NCBI RefSeq assembly: GCF_013337045.2
Contig: NZ_CP118259.1
Span: 2,294,001-2,358,000, forward strand
Length of the DNA: 64,000 nucleotides
From: Agrobacterium vitis
GTDB taxonomy: Bacteria; Pseudomonadota; Alphaproteobacteria; Rhizobiales; Rhizobiaceae
Direction: 5' to 3'
Shown here piece after piece: positions 45,963-55,328 of this stretch. The notes under the pieces were generated by a model. It was not told the DNA's origin. It searched no databases and worked only from the letters and a program-made list of their open reading frames with translations. The position numbers and the translations under genes were made by a program. Position 1 is the first letter of the stretch, and every line of letters begins with the position of its first letter.

Positions 45963-47435
45963 ATGACCAACCGCATCCGCTTTCTGCTCAACGACCAGCC
46001 CGTGACGCTTGATAGCGCCGACCCGACCGGCACCCTGCTGGACTATCTGCGTCTGGCAAAGCGGCTGACCGGGAGCAAGGAAGGCTGTGCGGAAGGCGAT
46101 TGCGGGGCCTGTACGGTATTGGTCGGGCGGCTGGTGAAGGGCGTGCTGCGCTATGAGGCGGTCAATGCCTGCATCCGCTTCATCGGCTCGCTCAACGCCA
46201 GCCATGTGGTCACGGTCGAGCATCTGGCCGCCAAGGATGGCACTTTGCATCCGGTGCAGCAGGCCATGGTGGATTGCCATGGCTCGCAATGCGGTTTCTG
46301 CACCCCCGGCTTCGTCATGTCGCTCTACGGCCTGTGGCTAGAAAGCGAAGCGCCTAGCCGGGCCGAAATCGAGCGGGCCTTGCAAGGCAATCTCTGTCGT
46401 TGCACCGGCTATGAGCCCATCGTCAAAGCCGCCGAACAGATGGGCCAGACAAAGCCGTCGGCGCTGTTCGATCCGCTGGCACGGGAACGGGAGCAGATCA
46501 TCGCCACGCTGGAGGCCATGACCAGCACCGATACCATCGCCCTGCAAGGCGATGATGGCCGCAGCCTGATCGTCCCCAACAGCGTCGAGGCGCTGGCCAA
46601 TGTGCTGGCGGCCCACCCCAAGGCGACGATTGTTGCAGGCGCAACCGATGTCGGTCTGTGGGTAACGAAGCAGATGCGGACGTTAAGCCCCGTGGTGTTC
46701 ATCAACCATCTGGAAGCGTTGCAGGCCATCACCATCGATGACACCGGCATAACCCTTGGTGCCGGGGTCAACTACAGCGCCGCCTTCGACTGTCTTCGGG
46801 CAGAAATCCCCGCCTTTGGCCGGTTGATCGAGCGGATCGGCGGCCAGCAGGTGCGCAATATGGGCACGATTGGCGGCAATATCGCCAATGGTTCGCCGAT
46901 TGGCGATACGCCTCCGGCGCTGATCGCGCTTGGCGCGACGGTGACGCTGCGCTCGGCTTCGGGAACGCGAACCTTGCTGCTGGAAGATTTCTTCATTGAG
47001 TATGGCCGCCAAGATCGGCAGTCGGGCGAATTTGTCGAGCGTATTTTTCTGCCCCGCCCCAAGGCCGAAAGCGACTTTGCAATCTACAAGATCTCCAAGC
47101 GCCGCGATGAGGATATCTCGGCGCTTTGCGGGGCCTTTTATCTGGAGAAGGATGCCCAAGCCCGCGTCACCACCCTGCGCATCGCCTTTGGCGGCATGGC
47201 TGGAACGCCGAAACGGGCGCGGGCGGTGGAAGTGGCTCTGATGGGGAAAGTCTGGAACCAAGAGAGTATCGATGCCGCACGCGCCGCTTTCGATGCCGAC
47301 TATCAGCCGCTCTCTGACTGGCGGGCCAGCGCCGATTACCGGCAATTGACGGCGAAAAATCTGCTGACACGGTTCTTTCTGGAAACATCTGGCGAGAGAC
47401 AAGAACTGGAACGCTTTGCGATGGAGAGCGTTTGA
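45963..47435 (+). CDS. xdhA: Xanthine dehydrogenase small subunit (FeS/FAD)
   Basis: A 490-residue subunit that moves electrons from the Mo centre to NAD+. The first [2Fe-2S] cluster is in GSKEGCAEGDCGACTVLVG. The second is in CGFCTPGFVMSLYG and GNLCRCTGYEPI. The FAD domain begins near TIVAGATDVGLWVTKQMRTL, with IGGQQVRNMGTIGGNIANGS. It is complete and family-length. The gene follows bdhA closely. A 327-bp gap with a long inverted repeat separates it from xdhB, although both subunits are needed in equal amounts. Confidence 0.95.
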   Translation: MTNRIRFLLNDQPVTLDSADPTGTLLDYLRLAKRLTGSKEGCAEGDCGACTVLVGRLVKGVLRYEAVNACIRFIGSLNASHVVTVEHLAAKDGTLHPVQQAMVDCHGSQCGFCTPGFVMSLYGLWLESEAPSRAEIERALQGNLCRCTGYEPIVKAAEQMGQTKPSALFDPLAREREQIIATLEAMTSTDTIALQGDDGRSLIVPNSVEALANVLAAHPKATIVAGATDVGLWVTKQMRTLSPVVFINHLEALQAITIDDTGITLGAGVNYSAAFDCLRAEIPAFGRLIERIGGQQVRNMGTIGGNIANGSPIGDTPPALIALGATVTLRSASGTRTLLLEDFFIEYGRQDRQSGEFVERIFLPRPKAESDFAIYKISKRRDEDISALCGAFYLEKDAQARVTTLRIAFGGMAGTPKRARAVEVALMGKVWNQESIDAARAAFDADYQPLSDWRASADYRQLTAKNLLTRFFLETSGERQELERFAMESV

Positions 47436-47468
47436 TGGAGCATAGTGAACGACAAATGAGCTCTGCAT

Positions 47469-47662
47469 GCGGGTTTACCCCCCTCTGTCCTGCCGGACAT
47501 CTCCCCCTCAAGGGGGGAGATCAGCAAGACAGTATGACTGCGCAAGAACTGCAATGCTATTCTCAGCCTTTGACGATATTTTTGGAAGCGACCAAAGCGG
47601 TACCATCCCTGATCTCCCCCCTTGAGGGGGAGATGCCTGGCAAGGCAGAGGGGGGTAAACCG
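47469..47662. repeat. Inverted-repeat element between xdhA and xdhB
   Basis: The left arm (47469-47523) and right arm (about 47609-47662) are near-perfect reverse complements. Each starts at a GGTTTACCCCCCTCTG edge and contains CATCTCCCCCTCAAGGGG. About 85 bp of unrelated sequence separates them. Each arm also folds on itself (CTCCCCCTCAAGGGGGGAG). This is a dispersed alpha-proteobacterial repeat type. Short frames inside are not genes. Confidence 0.8.
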
Positions 47663-47762
47663 CACAGAAAAACGTTTGTTTTTGGTATCTCAGCGGTGGG
47701 GAATGGTTCAGGTAGAGGTCCTTCAACAGAGATTTCAAACAGAGCAATCAGGAACCAACCCC

Positions 47763-50108
47763 ATGGATAAGGCCCTTTTCACCACCGCCGCCACAATCCA
47801 GGGTCCGATGCATCAATCGCTGCGCCATGATTCAGCGCATAAACATGTGGCCGGAAGTGCTGAATATATCGACGATATTCCAGAACCCGCCGGGCTGTTG
47901 CACGGCGCGCTCGGCATGGCGGATCGCGCCCATGCCGACATTCTCTCCATCGATTTGTCCGATGTTCAGGCCTATCCCGGCGTCGTCGCGGTGCTGATGG
48001 CCAGCGACATTCCCGGCACCAACGACGTCTCCTCCGGTGGGCGGCATGATGAACCGTTGATCGCCACCGACCGGGTCGAGTTTCACGGCCAGACCGTTTT
48101 TGCTGTGATTGCCGAGACCCGCGACGCGGCCCGCAAGGCGGCAAGGCTTGCCAAAATCGAATACCGCGACCTGCCCTTCTGGACCGATATCGATGCCGCA
48201 CTGGAAAACGGCGCGCCGCTTGTCACCCCGGGCATGGTGCTGAAGCGCGGCACGCCGGAAAGCGAGCTGGACAAGGCCGAGCACCGGATGCAAGGTTCGA
48301 TGCGGATCGGCGGACAGGAGCATTTCTATCTGGAAAGCCATATCGCGCTGGCCATTCCCGGCGAAGACGATGATGTCACCGTCTGGTCATCGACCCAGCA
48401 TCCATCGGAAATCCAGCATATCGTCGGCCATGTGCTGGATATTTCCTCGCATGCGATCACCGTCAATGTGCGGCGCATGGGCGGCGGCTTCGGTGGCAAG
48501 GAAACCCAGGGCAATCAATTTGCGGCGCTCGCGGCCTTGGCCGCCAAGAAGCTCAACCGGGCTGTGAAGTTTCGCCCCGACCGCGACGAAGACATGAGCG
48601 TTACCGGCAAACGCCATGATTTTAAAATGGATTTCGACGTTGCCTTCGATGGCGATGGCCGTATCCACGCCATAGAGGCAAACTTCGCCGCCCGCTGCGG
48701 CTATTCCTCTGATCTTTCCGGCCCCGTCACCGACCGGGCGCTGTTTCACGCCGATAGCAGCTATTTCTACCCGCATGTGAAACTGACCTCGCAACCGCTG
48801 AAAACCCACACGGTCTCCAACACCGCCTATCGCGGCTTCGGCGGGCCGCAGGGCATGCTGGGGGCAGAACGGGTGATCGAAGAAATCGCCTACGCCCTGG
48901 GCAAAGACCCGCTTGATATCCGCAAGGCCAATTTCTACGGCGAAACCGGCTCTGGCCGCGACCTGACGCCCTATCACCAGCAGGTCACCGACAATATCAT
49001 TGCCCGCGTGGTAGAGGAGCTGGAAGCCTCCTGCGATTATCAGGCACGGCGCGCGGCGATCCTCGACTTCAACAAGGTGAGCCCGGTGATCAAAAAAGGC
49101 ATTGCGCTCACCCCGGTCAAGTTCGGCATTTCCTTCACCATGACCGCCTTCAATCAGGCGGGGGCGCTGGTGCATGTCTATCAGGACGGCTCCATCCATC
49201 TCAACCATGGCGGCACCGAAATGGGCCAGGGCCTTTATACCAAGGTGGCCCAGGTGATTGCCGATGGCTTCAAGGTCGATATCGACAAGGTAAAAATCAC
49301 CGCCACCACGACGGGCAAGGTGCCGAATACCTCTGCCACCGCCGCCTCCTCCGGTTCGGACCTGAACGGCATGGCCGCTTATGATGCCGTGCGCCAGATC
49401 AAGGAACGACTGGTGGCGTTTGCCGCGGAAAAATGGGGCGTGTCGCAAGCCGAAGTGGTGTTCCTGCCCAACCGTGTCAGGATCGGCGGTGAAGAGATTG
49501 CTTTCCCCGAGTTCATCCGCCAGGCCTATTTTGCCCGCGTCCAGCTCTCGGCTGCCGGTTTTTACAAGACACCGAAAATCCACTGGAACCGCGAGACCGG
49601 GCGCGGCACGCCGTTCTATTATTATGCCTATGGCGCGTCCTGCACCGAGGTCTCAATCGATACGCTGACCGGCGAATATCTTATCGACCGTACAGATATT
49701 CTCCACGATGTCGGCAAATCGCTCAATCCGGCCATCGATATCGGCCAGATCGAAGGCGGGTTCGTGCAGGGCATGGGCTGGCTGACGACGGAGGAATTGT
49801 GGTGGGACGGCAAGGGACGGCTGCGCACCCACGCGCCCTCTACCTACAAGATCCCGCTGGCCTCCGACCGACCGAAAATCTTCAACGTCAAGCTCGCGGA
49901 CTGGGCGGAAAATACCGAACGCACCATTGGCCGTTCCAAGGCGGTTGGCGAGCCGCCCTTCATGCTGGCCAATTCGGTGCTGGAAGCGATTTCCATGGCG
50001 GTGGCCAGCGTCGCCGATTACCAGTTCTGCCCGCGCCTCGATACGCCCGCCACGCCGGAGCGGGTATTGATGGCTGTGGAGCGGTTGAAAGAGGCACAGC
50101 GCGCGTGA
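47763..50108 (+). CDS. xdhB: Xanthine dehydrogenase large subunit (molybdopterin-binding)
   Basis: A 781-residue molybdenum-cofactor subunit that hydroxylates hypoxanthine and xanthine to urate. VAGSAEYIDDIPEPAGLLHG opens the protein. VRRMGGGFGGKETQ is the Mo-cofactor loop. AYRGFGGPQGMLGAERVIEE and HGGTEMGQGLYTKVAQV follow. The catalytic Glu lies in KAVGEPPFMLANS near the end. ATG 47763 has AGGAA eight bases upstream; the frame continues back into the inverted repeat to 47622 but that part is not family sequence. The stop overlaps the GTG of xdhC. Confidence 0.96.
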   Translation: MDKALFTTAATIQGPMHQSLRHDSAHKHVAGSAEYIDDIPEPAGLLHGALGMADRAHADILSIDLSDVQAYPGVVAVLMASDIPGTNDVSSGGRHDEPLIATDRVEFHGQTVFAVIAETRDAARKAARLAKIEYRDLPFWTDIDAALENGAPLVTPGMVLKRGTPESELDKAEHRMQGSMRIGGQEHFYLESHIALAIPGEDDDVTVWSSTQHPSEIQHIVGHVLDISSHAITVNVRRMGGGFGGKETQGNQFAALAALAAKKLNRAVKFRPDRDEDMSVTGKRHDFKMDFDVAFDGDGRIHAIEANFAARCGYSSDLSGPVTDRALFHADSSYFYPHVKLTSQPLKTHTVSNTAYRGFGGPQGMLGAERVIEEIAYALGKDPLDIRKANFYGETGSGRDLTPYHQQVTDNIIARVVEELEASCDYQARRAAILDFNKVSPVIKKGIALTPVKFGISFTMTAFNQAGALVHVYQDGSIHLNHGGTEMGQGLYTKVAQVIADGFKVDIDKVKITATTTGKVPNTSATAASSGSDLNGMAAYDAVRQIKERLVAFAAEKWGVSQAEVVFLPNRVRIGGEEIAFPEFIRQAYFARVQLSAAGFYKTPKIHWNRETGRGTPFYYYAYGASCTEVSIDTLTGEYLIDRTDILHDVGKSLNPAIDIGQIEGGFVQGMGWLTTEELWWDGKGRLRTHAPSTYKIPLASDRPKIFNVKLADWAENTERTIGRSKAVGEPPFMLANSVLEAISMAVASVADYQFCPRLDTPATPERVLMAVERLKEAQRA

Positions 50109-50908
50109 CCGATCTTTCCGGCGCAGTGCTTGCCGCCTTCCTCTCGCGCCATGCTGACTGTGTGGCGGTGACTGTCACTGAAGCCAAAGGCTCAACGCCC
50201 CGCGAGGCCGGTGCGCTGATGGTGGTGGCACGCCATCAGGTGCTTGGCACTATCGGCGGCGGGCAGCTGGAATATCTGGCGATTGAAAAAGCCCGCGCCA
50301 TGCTGGATGCCAGCGAAGATCAGGCGGAGATGGCCGTGCCGCTTGGCCCGGCGATTGGCCAATGCTGCGGCGGCTGGGTGAAACTGACGCTCTCTCTCCT
50401 GACACCGCAGCGGCGGCAAGAGCTGCTGACCTTGGCGCAACAGGCGTGGCAGGCATTCCCCCAGGTCTTCATTTTTGGCGCTGGCCATGTTGGGCTGGCG
50501 CTGGCCGCTGCCCTGGCACCACTGCCGTTTCGCACCCGGTTGATCGATGCGCGCGACGCGATTGATGGCGCGGTGCCAACCGGCATTCCGCTCGACCGCA
50601 CGGCGATGCCGGAAAGCCATGTGGCGCAAATTGCCCCCGGCGGCGGCGTTGTCATCGTCACCCATGACCATGCGCTGGATTTCCTGATTGCCCGCGAAGC
50701 CTTGGCCCGCGATGATCTCGCCTATATCGGCATGATCGGCTCTGTCACCAAACGCGCCAGTTTCGCCCATTGGCTGGAACGCGAGGGCGACAGTCCGGCA
50801 AGACTCGACCGCCTGACCCTGCCGATCGGGGCAAGCCCCATCAGGGACAAGCGCCCGCCTGTCATCGCCGCGCTGGTCGCCGCCGAATTGGTCAACCGCC
50901 TGCTATAA
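50105..50908 (+). CDS. xdhC: Xanthine dehydrogenase accessory protein XdhC
   Basis: A 267-residue chaperone that binds molybdenum cofactor, helps sulfurate it and loads it into XdhB. The N-terminal XdhC/CoxI motif is VTVTEAKGSTPREAGALMVV. GTIGGGQLEYLAIEKA and GQCCGGWVKL follow. The C-terminal Rossmann domain carries FIFGAGHVGLALAAAL and YIGMIGSVTKRASF. GTG 50105 overlaps the xdhB stop, giving translational coupling. Confidence 0.95.
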   Translation: MTDLSGAVLAAFLSRHADCVAVTVTEAKGSTPREAGALMVVARHQVLGTIGGGQLEYLAIEKARAMLDASEDQAEMAVPLGPAIGQCCGGWVKLTLSLLTPQRRQELLTLAQQAWQAFPQVFIFGAGHVGLALAAALAPLPFRTRLIDARDAIDGAVPTGIPLDRTAMPESHVAQIAPGGGVVIVTHDHALDFLIAREALARDDLAYIGMIGSVTKRASFAHWLEREGDSPARLDRLTLPIGASPIRDKRPPVIAALVAAELVNRLL

Positions 50909-50972
50909 ACCAGCCTCACGCAGGGCTGCTCTGCCATTCAGGTGCGATCATGGCAATGAAAGAACGGACACG

Positions 50973-52709
50973 ATGAGCGCCCTGGAAAAGCTACAGGCCC
51001 AGCGCCAGAAACTGGAACCGTTGCTGGCCATGGCGCGCCAGTATAAGCCAGCCGATCTGGCCAAGCTGCCAACAGACGACCGCCGCAAGGCCGAAGATCT
51101 GCAACAGATGGCCTGCACAGCGGCGCGCAATCTGGCCGAAATTTCAATCCATCTTGATGACCATGCCGGGGCAACAGAGCTTTTGCAGGCGGCCCTATTG
51201 ATCCGCGTTGAGCCTTCCACGCATAGCCGGCTTGCCGATCTGGCCCAGATCGACGGGCGCTGGCCGGACGCAATCACCCATTATCAGGCCGCGATAGCAG
51301 CGGGCGGCCCGAATGCCGCGCTCTACAGCGCCCTTGCCCATTGCTTCAAACAGGCTGGCCGCCATCTGGAAGCCAATGAGACCTACGATCTTCTCCTCAA
51401 CCACGACCCCAACCATTTGGTCGCGCTGAATGACAAGAGTTTCCGCAGTCTGATCGCTGGCAATTTCACGCAGGGCCTGGCGCTGGCGGAGCGTGCCGTG
51501 AGCGCCCATCCCGGCGATCTTACCGCGCATTTCTATCTGGGCCAGGCGTTGCAGGGCGTCGGGCGGATGGATGAGGCAAAGGCGGCTTATCGCAAGGTGC
51601 TGGACCGCGATCCCACCCATGTCGATAGCTATCTGCTGCTGGGCATGTTGAGCCGCGCCCGACCGGACGATCCAGATATCGCCGCCATGCAGGCCCTGCA
51701 TGCAACGCTGGCAGAGGAGCCTGCTCGGCGACTGAAACTCGGCTTTGCGCTTTACAAAGCGCTGAACGATGTCAGCCGATATGACGACGCCTTCACCTAT
51801 CTCGAAGACGCCAACCGTGAACGGCGGCGCCAATTCACCTCCTATACGATCGATCAGGATCTTGATCTGATGCAGGCATTGGAAGCCCGGTTCACCGCCG
51901 CTTTCATCCGCTCAACGCAGAACAGCATGGCCAAGGCGGGATATGTCCAGCCGGAACGGCCGATCTTCGTGGTTGGCCTGCCGCGCTCCGGCACCAGCCT
52001 GACCGAGCAGATCCTTGCCAGCCACGCGGATGTCTATGGCGCCGGTGAGTTGGAAACGCTGAGCTATGCGATTACCGACGCTTTCTTTGAGGCAGACCGC
52101 CAGACATTGCGCGACCCCGACAGCCTGACGCCCAAAGCCCTGGACGAAGCCGCCCAGCGCTATATCGATCCGGTCCGCGAAAAAGCTGGAGGTGCCCGTG
52201 TCGTCGATAAGATGCCAGTCAATTTCCTCTGGGTCGGCTTTATCAAGCTGATGTTTCCTGACGCCAGGATCGTCATCATGAAGCGCGATTCACTGGCCAG
52301 CGGCTTTGCGCTTTATTCCAGCTATTTTCCCAGCGACGGCATGCAATATAGCTACGACCAGGCCGAAACCGCCCGCTATATCGCCGCCCAGCGCCAGCTC
52401 TGCGCCCATTGGCAAGCGCTGTTTCCTGATGATGTGCTGGAGCTTGGCTATGAGCAGTTGACGCTCGACCAGGAAGGTGAAACCCGCCGCCTGCTTGCCT
52501 TCTGTGACCTGCCCTGGGACGCAAACTGCCTCGACTTCCACAAGGCCGACAGGGCGGTGATGACGCTGAGCAGCGCCCAGGTCCGCCAGGGGCTCTACAG
52601 CGGCGTCGATAAAAAGACCGCCCATTACCGTCATCGGCTAGGGCCGATGATTGCGGGGTTGACGCTGGCAGGATTGCTCAACGAAGAACGCCTTGCAGCA
52701 CATGCCTGA
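50973..52709 (+). CDS. Tetratricopeptide-repeat sulfotransferase family protein
   Basis: A 578-residue protein. Residues about 40-260 form TPR helices (SRLADLAQIDGRWPDAITHY, NAALYSALAHCFKQAGRHLE, TAHFYLGQALQGVGRMDEAK). Residues about 325-560 form a sulfotransferase domain. PIFVVGLPRSGTSLTEQILA is the 5'-phosphosulfate loop, and ARIVIMKRDSLASGFALYSS the 3'-phosphate region with its conserved Arg/Ser. No signal peptide is seen. Family members sulfate proteins, glycans or unknown acceptors using PAPS. Its place 64 bases after xdhC may be chance or operonic. Confidence 0.88.
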   Translation: MSALEKLQAQRQKLEPLLAMARQYKPADLAKLPTDDRRKAEDLQQMACTAARNLAEISIHLDDHAGATELLQAALLIRVEPSTHSRLADLAQIDGRWPDAITHYQAAIAAGGPNAALYSALAHCFKQAGRHLEANETYDLLLNHDPNHLVALNDKSFRSLIAGNFTQGLALAERAVSAHPGDLTAHFYLGQALQGVGRMDEAKAAYRKVLDRDPTHVDSYLLLGMLSRARPDDPDIAAMQALHATLAEEPARRLKLGFALYKALNDVSRYDDAFTYLEDANRERRRQFTSYTIDQDLDLMQALEARFTAAFIRSTQNSMAKAGYVQPERPIFVVGLPRSGTSLTEQILASHADVYGAGELETLSYAITDAFFEADRQTLRDPDSLTPKALDEAAQRYIDPVREKAGGARVVDKMPVNFLWVGFIKLMFPDARIVIMKRDSLASGFALYSSYFPSDGMQYSYDQAETARYIAAQRQLCAHWQALFPDDVLELGYEQLTLDQEGETRRLLAFCDLPWDANCLDFHKADRAVMTLSSAQVRQGLYSGVDKKTAHYRHRLGPMIAGLTLAGLLNEERLAAHA

Positions 52710-52896
52710 GCCTGCTGGCGGGCGACCAGACGGCATCGGCGACCTGTTCAGGCAGCCTATCATCAAGACCGACATCCTGCCTCAGATCCTCTGGTAGATC
52801 CTGACATCGATAACGGTTTTTCCGGCCAGAAAGGCCGATAATCACCTTGCTAAAAAGCCTCGCAACAAGGCACGACAATGCGTTCGCAGAGGGCAT
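52678..52896 (-). CDS. Small DUF1127-like protein
   Basis: A 72-residue basic protein. LPEDLRQDVGLDDRLPEQ resembles the C-terminal DUF1127 motif (L-x-DIGL). GGAG lies four bases before ATG 52896; a GTG at 52908 is an alternative. The last 32 bases overlap the 3' end of the sulfotransferase gene on the other strand. DUF1127 proteins are short, often RNA-binding or phosphate/stress linked in Agrobacterium; the role here is not known. Confidence 0.5.
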   Translation of the reverse strand: MPSANALSCLVARLFSKVIIGLSGRKNRYRCQDLPEDLRQDVGLDDRLPEQVADAVWSPASRLRHVLQGVLR

Positions 52897-53053
52897 AATG
52901 CTCCGCACTCCCCAAAATCTATTGATGTGTAAGACCGGGTCGGCAGAGGCGTGAATTCACCACCGGTGCCCGTTTTGATATGAGGATATTGGCGGCAATT
53001 GCCTCAACAATCCAATCGGATTACTATGCTCATCCATAAAGAGAGCTTATCCG

Positions 53054-53971
53054 ATGAAATTGTCGAAACAGTTCCCCGTCAATGCCCTGCGGGTGTTCGA
53101 GGCCGTCGCCCGCCACAATGGTTTTACCCGTGCCGCTGAAGAGCTTGGCATGACCCAGACGGCGGTGAGCTACCAGATCAAGCTGCTGGAGGACAATCTC
53201 GGCACGCTGCTATTCCTACGAACGTCAAGACAGATCAGCCTGACCGAGGCCGGAGAACGGCTGCTGCCGAAGACGCGGGAAGGCTTCGAGTTGCTGCGCG
53301 AGGCCGTGGCGCTGGCACGGCATGAGGCGAGCGAGGTTCTGGAAATTCACTCCACACCGACCTTCGCCTCCCACTGGCTGGCGCGCCATCTCGGCAGTTT
53401 CCAACTCCAGCATCCTGGTATTGCCGTGCGCCTGCTGCGAAACGATGGGAAGCCGCGGAATTTTGTCCGCGAGAGCGGTGATGTCGGCATTCACATCGGC
53501 AAGGAGGCGGTACCCGGATTGATCTGCCATCCGATATTAAAGCTCAGCTACGCCCCCATGCTCAGTCCGGCACTGGCCGCCAGCATTGGCGGTGTGCGTA
53601 AACCGGCAGATCTCCTCAAACTGCCTCGAATGAGCAGTGACATGACCTGGTGGGCAGACTGGTTTCGTGCCGCAGGCGTTGTTTCTCCCCTCCCGAGGTC
53701 AACAGGCCTGGACGCTCAGGGCGCACTCGACCTTCAGGCTGGTGCGGCAATTGCTGGCCACGCCATGGCCTTTCTCAGCCCCTTTTATGTCAGCGACGAT
53801 CTGACGGCGGGCCGTCTGATCCAGCCCTTCGACCTGCTGCTGGGTGATGACGAGATCTATTGGCTGGTTTACCCGCCATCGCGCCGGACCATGCCGAAGG
53901 TCAAGGCCTTTCACCAATGGCTGATTGCAAGCCTGCCACCACTAGAACTGAACGGCGTCCATACGTCTTGA
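53054..53971 (+). CDS. LysR-family transcriptional regulator (GcvA-like)
   Basis: A 305-residue regulator. The N-terminal winged helix-turn-helix is ALRVFEAVARHNGFTRAAEE and GMTQTAVSYQIKLLEDNLGT. ISLTEAGERLLPKTREGFEL is the linker helix. The effector domain (about 93-300) is of the GcvA type, with PRNFVRESGDVGIHIGKEA. It lies upstream of puuD-guaD on the same strand with a 124-bp gap, so it is a likely regulator of urate/guanine catabolism. LysR targets are usually divergent, so control of other loci is possible. Confidence 0.9.
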   Translation: MKLSKQFPVNALRVFEAVARHNGFTRAAEELGMTQTAVSYQIKLLEDNLGTLLFLRTSRQISLTEAGERLLPKTREGFELLREAVALARHEASEVLEIHSTPTFASHWLARHLGSFQLQHPGIAVRLLRNDGKPRNFVRESGDVGIHIGKEAVPGLICHPILKLSYAPMLSPALAASIGGVRKPADLLKLPRMSSDMTWWADWFRAAGVVSPLPRSTGLDAQGALDLQAGAAIAGHAMAFLSPFYVSDDLTAGRLIQPFDLLLGDDEIYWLVYPPSRRTMPKVKAFHQWLIASLPPLELNGVHTS

Positions 53972-54095
53972 TCCTCGCCCGATCTGCCTAAAACATACGC
54001 ATGCACATATTTTTGCGCATCTGCGAAAATGTGCCCTTCCCTTGGCCGCCAGTATTTTGCAATGTCACTGGTCGGGAGAGTCAAAGAGGTCAACC

Positions 54096-55328
54096 ATGTA
54101 TGAATTCGCCATCGCCTGGGAATGGCTGGCTTTTGCGGTCCGCTGGCTGCATGTCGTCACCGCCATCGCCTGGATCGGCTCTTCCTTCTATTTCATCGCG
54201 CTGGATCTGGGTCTCGTCAAACGCCCCGGCATGCCGGAGGGCGTCTATGGCGAGGAATGGCAGGTGCATGGCGGCGGGTTTTACCACGTGCAGAAATATC
54301 TGGTGGCGCCCGCCTCGATGCCGCAGCATCTGACCTGGTTCAAATGGGAAAGCTATGCCACTTGGCTCTCCGGTTTTGCCATGCTCTGCGTGGTCTATTA
54401 TGGCGGGGCCGATCTGTTTCTAATCGACCGCAGCGTGCTCGACCTCAGCCAACCGCAGGCCATCGGCCTGTCGATGGCTTCGCTTGCCATTGGCTGGATC
54501 TGTTATGACCTGTTGTGCAAATCCCCGATCGGCAAGAATACCTGGGGTCTGATGATCCTGCTCTATATCTTGCTGGTCGCAATGGCCTGGGGCTATACAC
54601 AGGTGTTTACCGGACGTGCCGCCTTCCTGCATCTGGGCGCGTTTACCGCGACGATCATGACCGCAAATGTGTTCTTCATCATCATGCCAAACCAGCGCGT
54701 CGTGGTGGCCGATCTGATTGCCGGGCGTAAACCCGATCCGAAATACGGCATGATCGCCAAGCAACGCTCGCTGCACAACAACTACCTGACGCTGCCAGTC
54801 GTGTTTTTCATGCTGTCCAACCATTATCCGCTGGCCTTCGCCACCGCCTATAATTGGATTATCGCAGCTCTCGTCTTCCTGATGGGCGTTACCATTCGCC
54901 ACTGGTTCAACACCACCCATGCCCGCAAAGGCCGCCCGATCTGGACCTGGATGCTGACCACGGTGATCTTCATTATCATCATGTGGCTTTCCACCGTGCA
55001 GAAACCAGGTTCAGGCGAGCATGCCGCACTGTCGCCCATGCAACAGCAGTTCATGGCGGACGCGCATTTTGGCACGGCCCGCGATATTATCCAGGCGCGC
55101 TGTTCCATGTGCCATGCGGCGGAACCGGTCTGGGACGGGCTGACATTTGCGCCCAAGAACGTCAAATTCGAAACCGATGCCGAGATTGCGGCGCATGCCC
55201 GGGAGATCTATATCCAGGCCGGACGAAGCCACGCCATGCCGCCCGGCAATGTTTCGGAGGTCACGCCTCAGGAACGCGCCCTGCTGGTCGCCTGGTATGA
55301 AAGTGCTGTGAAAGGCAAAAGCCCGTAA
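54096..55328 (+). CDS. puuD: Urate hydroxylase PuuD (membrane urate oxidase with cytochrome c domain)
   Basis: A 410-residue membrane enzyme that oxidises urate to 5-hydroxyisourate and feeds electrons to the respiratory chain. About eight helices carry His residues (RWLHVVTAIAWIGSSFYFIA, NHYPLAFATAYNWIIAALVF). The C-terminal periplasmic cytochrome c domain has the heme motif ARCSMCHA and axial Met in SHAMPPGNVS. AAAGAGG precedes ATG 54096. The stop TAA shares a base with the guaD start (TAATG). It takes the urate made by XdhAB. Downstream uraH/uraD genes are not in the window. Confidence 0.95.
   Translation: MYEFAIAWEWLAFAVRWLHVVTAIAWIGSSFYFIALDLGLVKRPGMPEGVYGEEWQVHGGGFYHVQKYLVAPASMPQHLTWFKWESYATWLSGFAMLCVVYYGGADLFLIDRSVLDLSQPQAIGLSMASLAIGWICYDLLCKSPIGKNTWGLMILLYILLVAMAWGYTQVFTGRAAFLHLGAFTATIMTANVFFIIMPNQRVVVADLIAGRKPDPKYGMIAKQRSLHNNYLTLPVVFFMLSNHYPLAFATAYNWIIAALVFLMGVTIRHWFNTTHARKGRPIWTWMLTTVIFIIIMWLSTVQKPGSGEHAALSPMQQQFMADAHFGTARDIIQARCSMCHAAEPVWDGLTFAPKNVKFETDAEIAAHAREIYIQAGRSHAMPPGNVSEVTPQERALLVAWYESAVKGKSP

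Noticed and set aside
47432..47770. Plus- and minus-strand frames between xdhA and xdhB
   Set aside because: They consist mostly of the inverted-repeat arms and lack ribosome-binding sites and homology.
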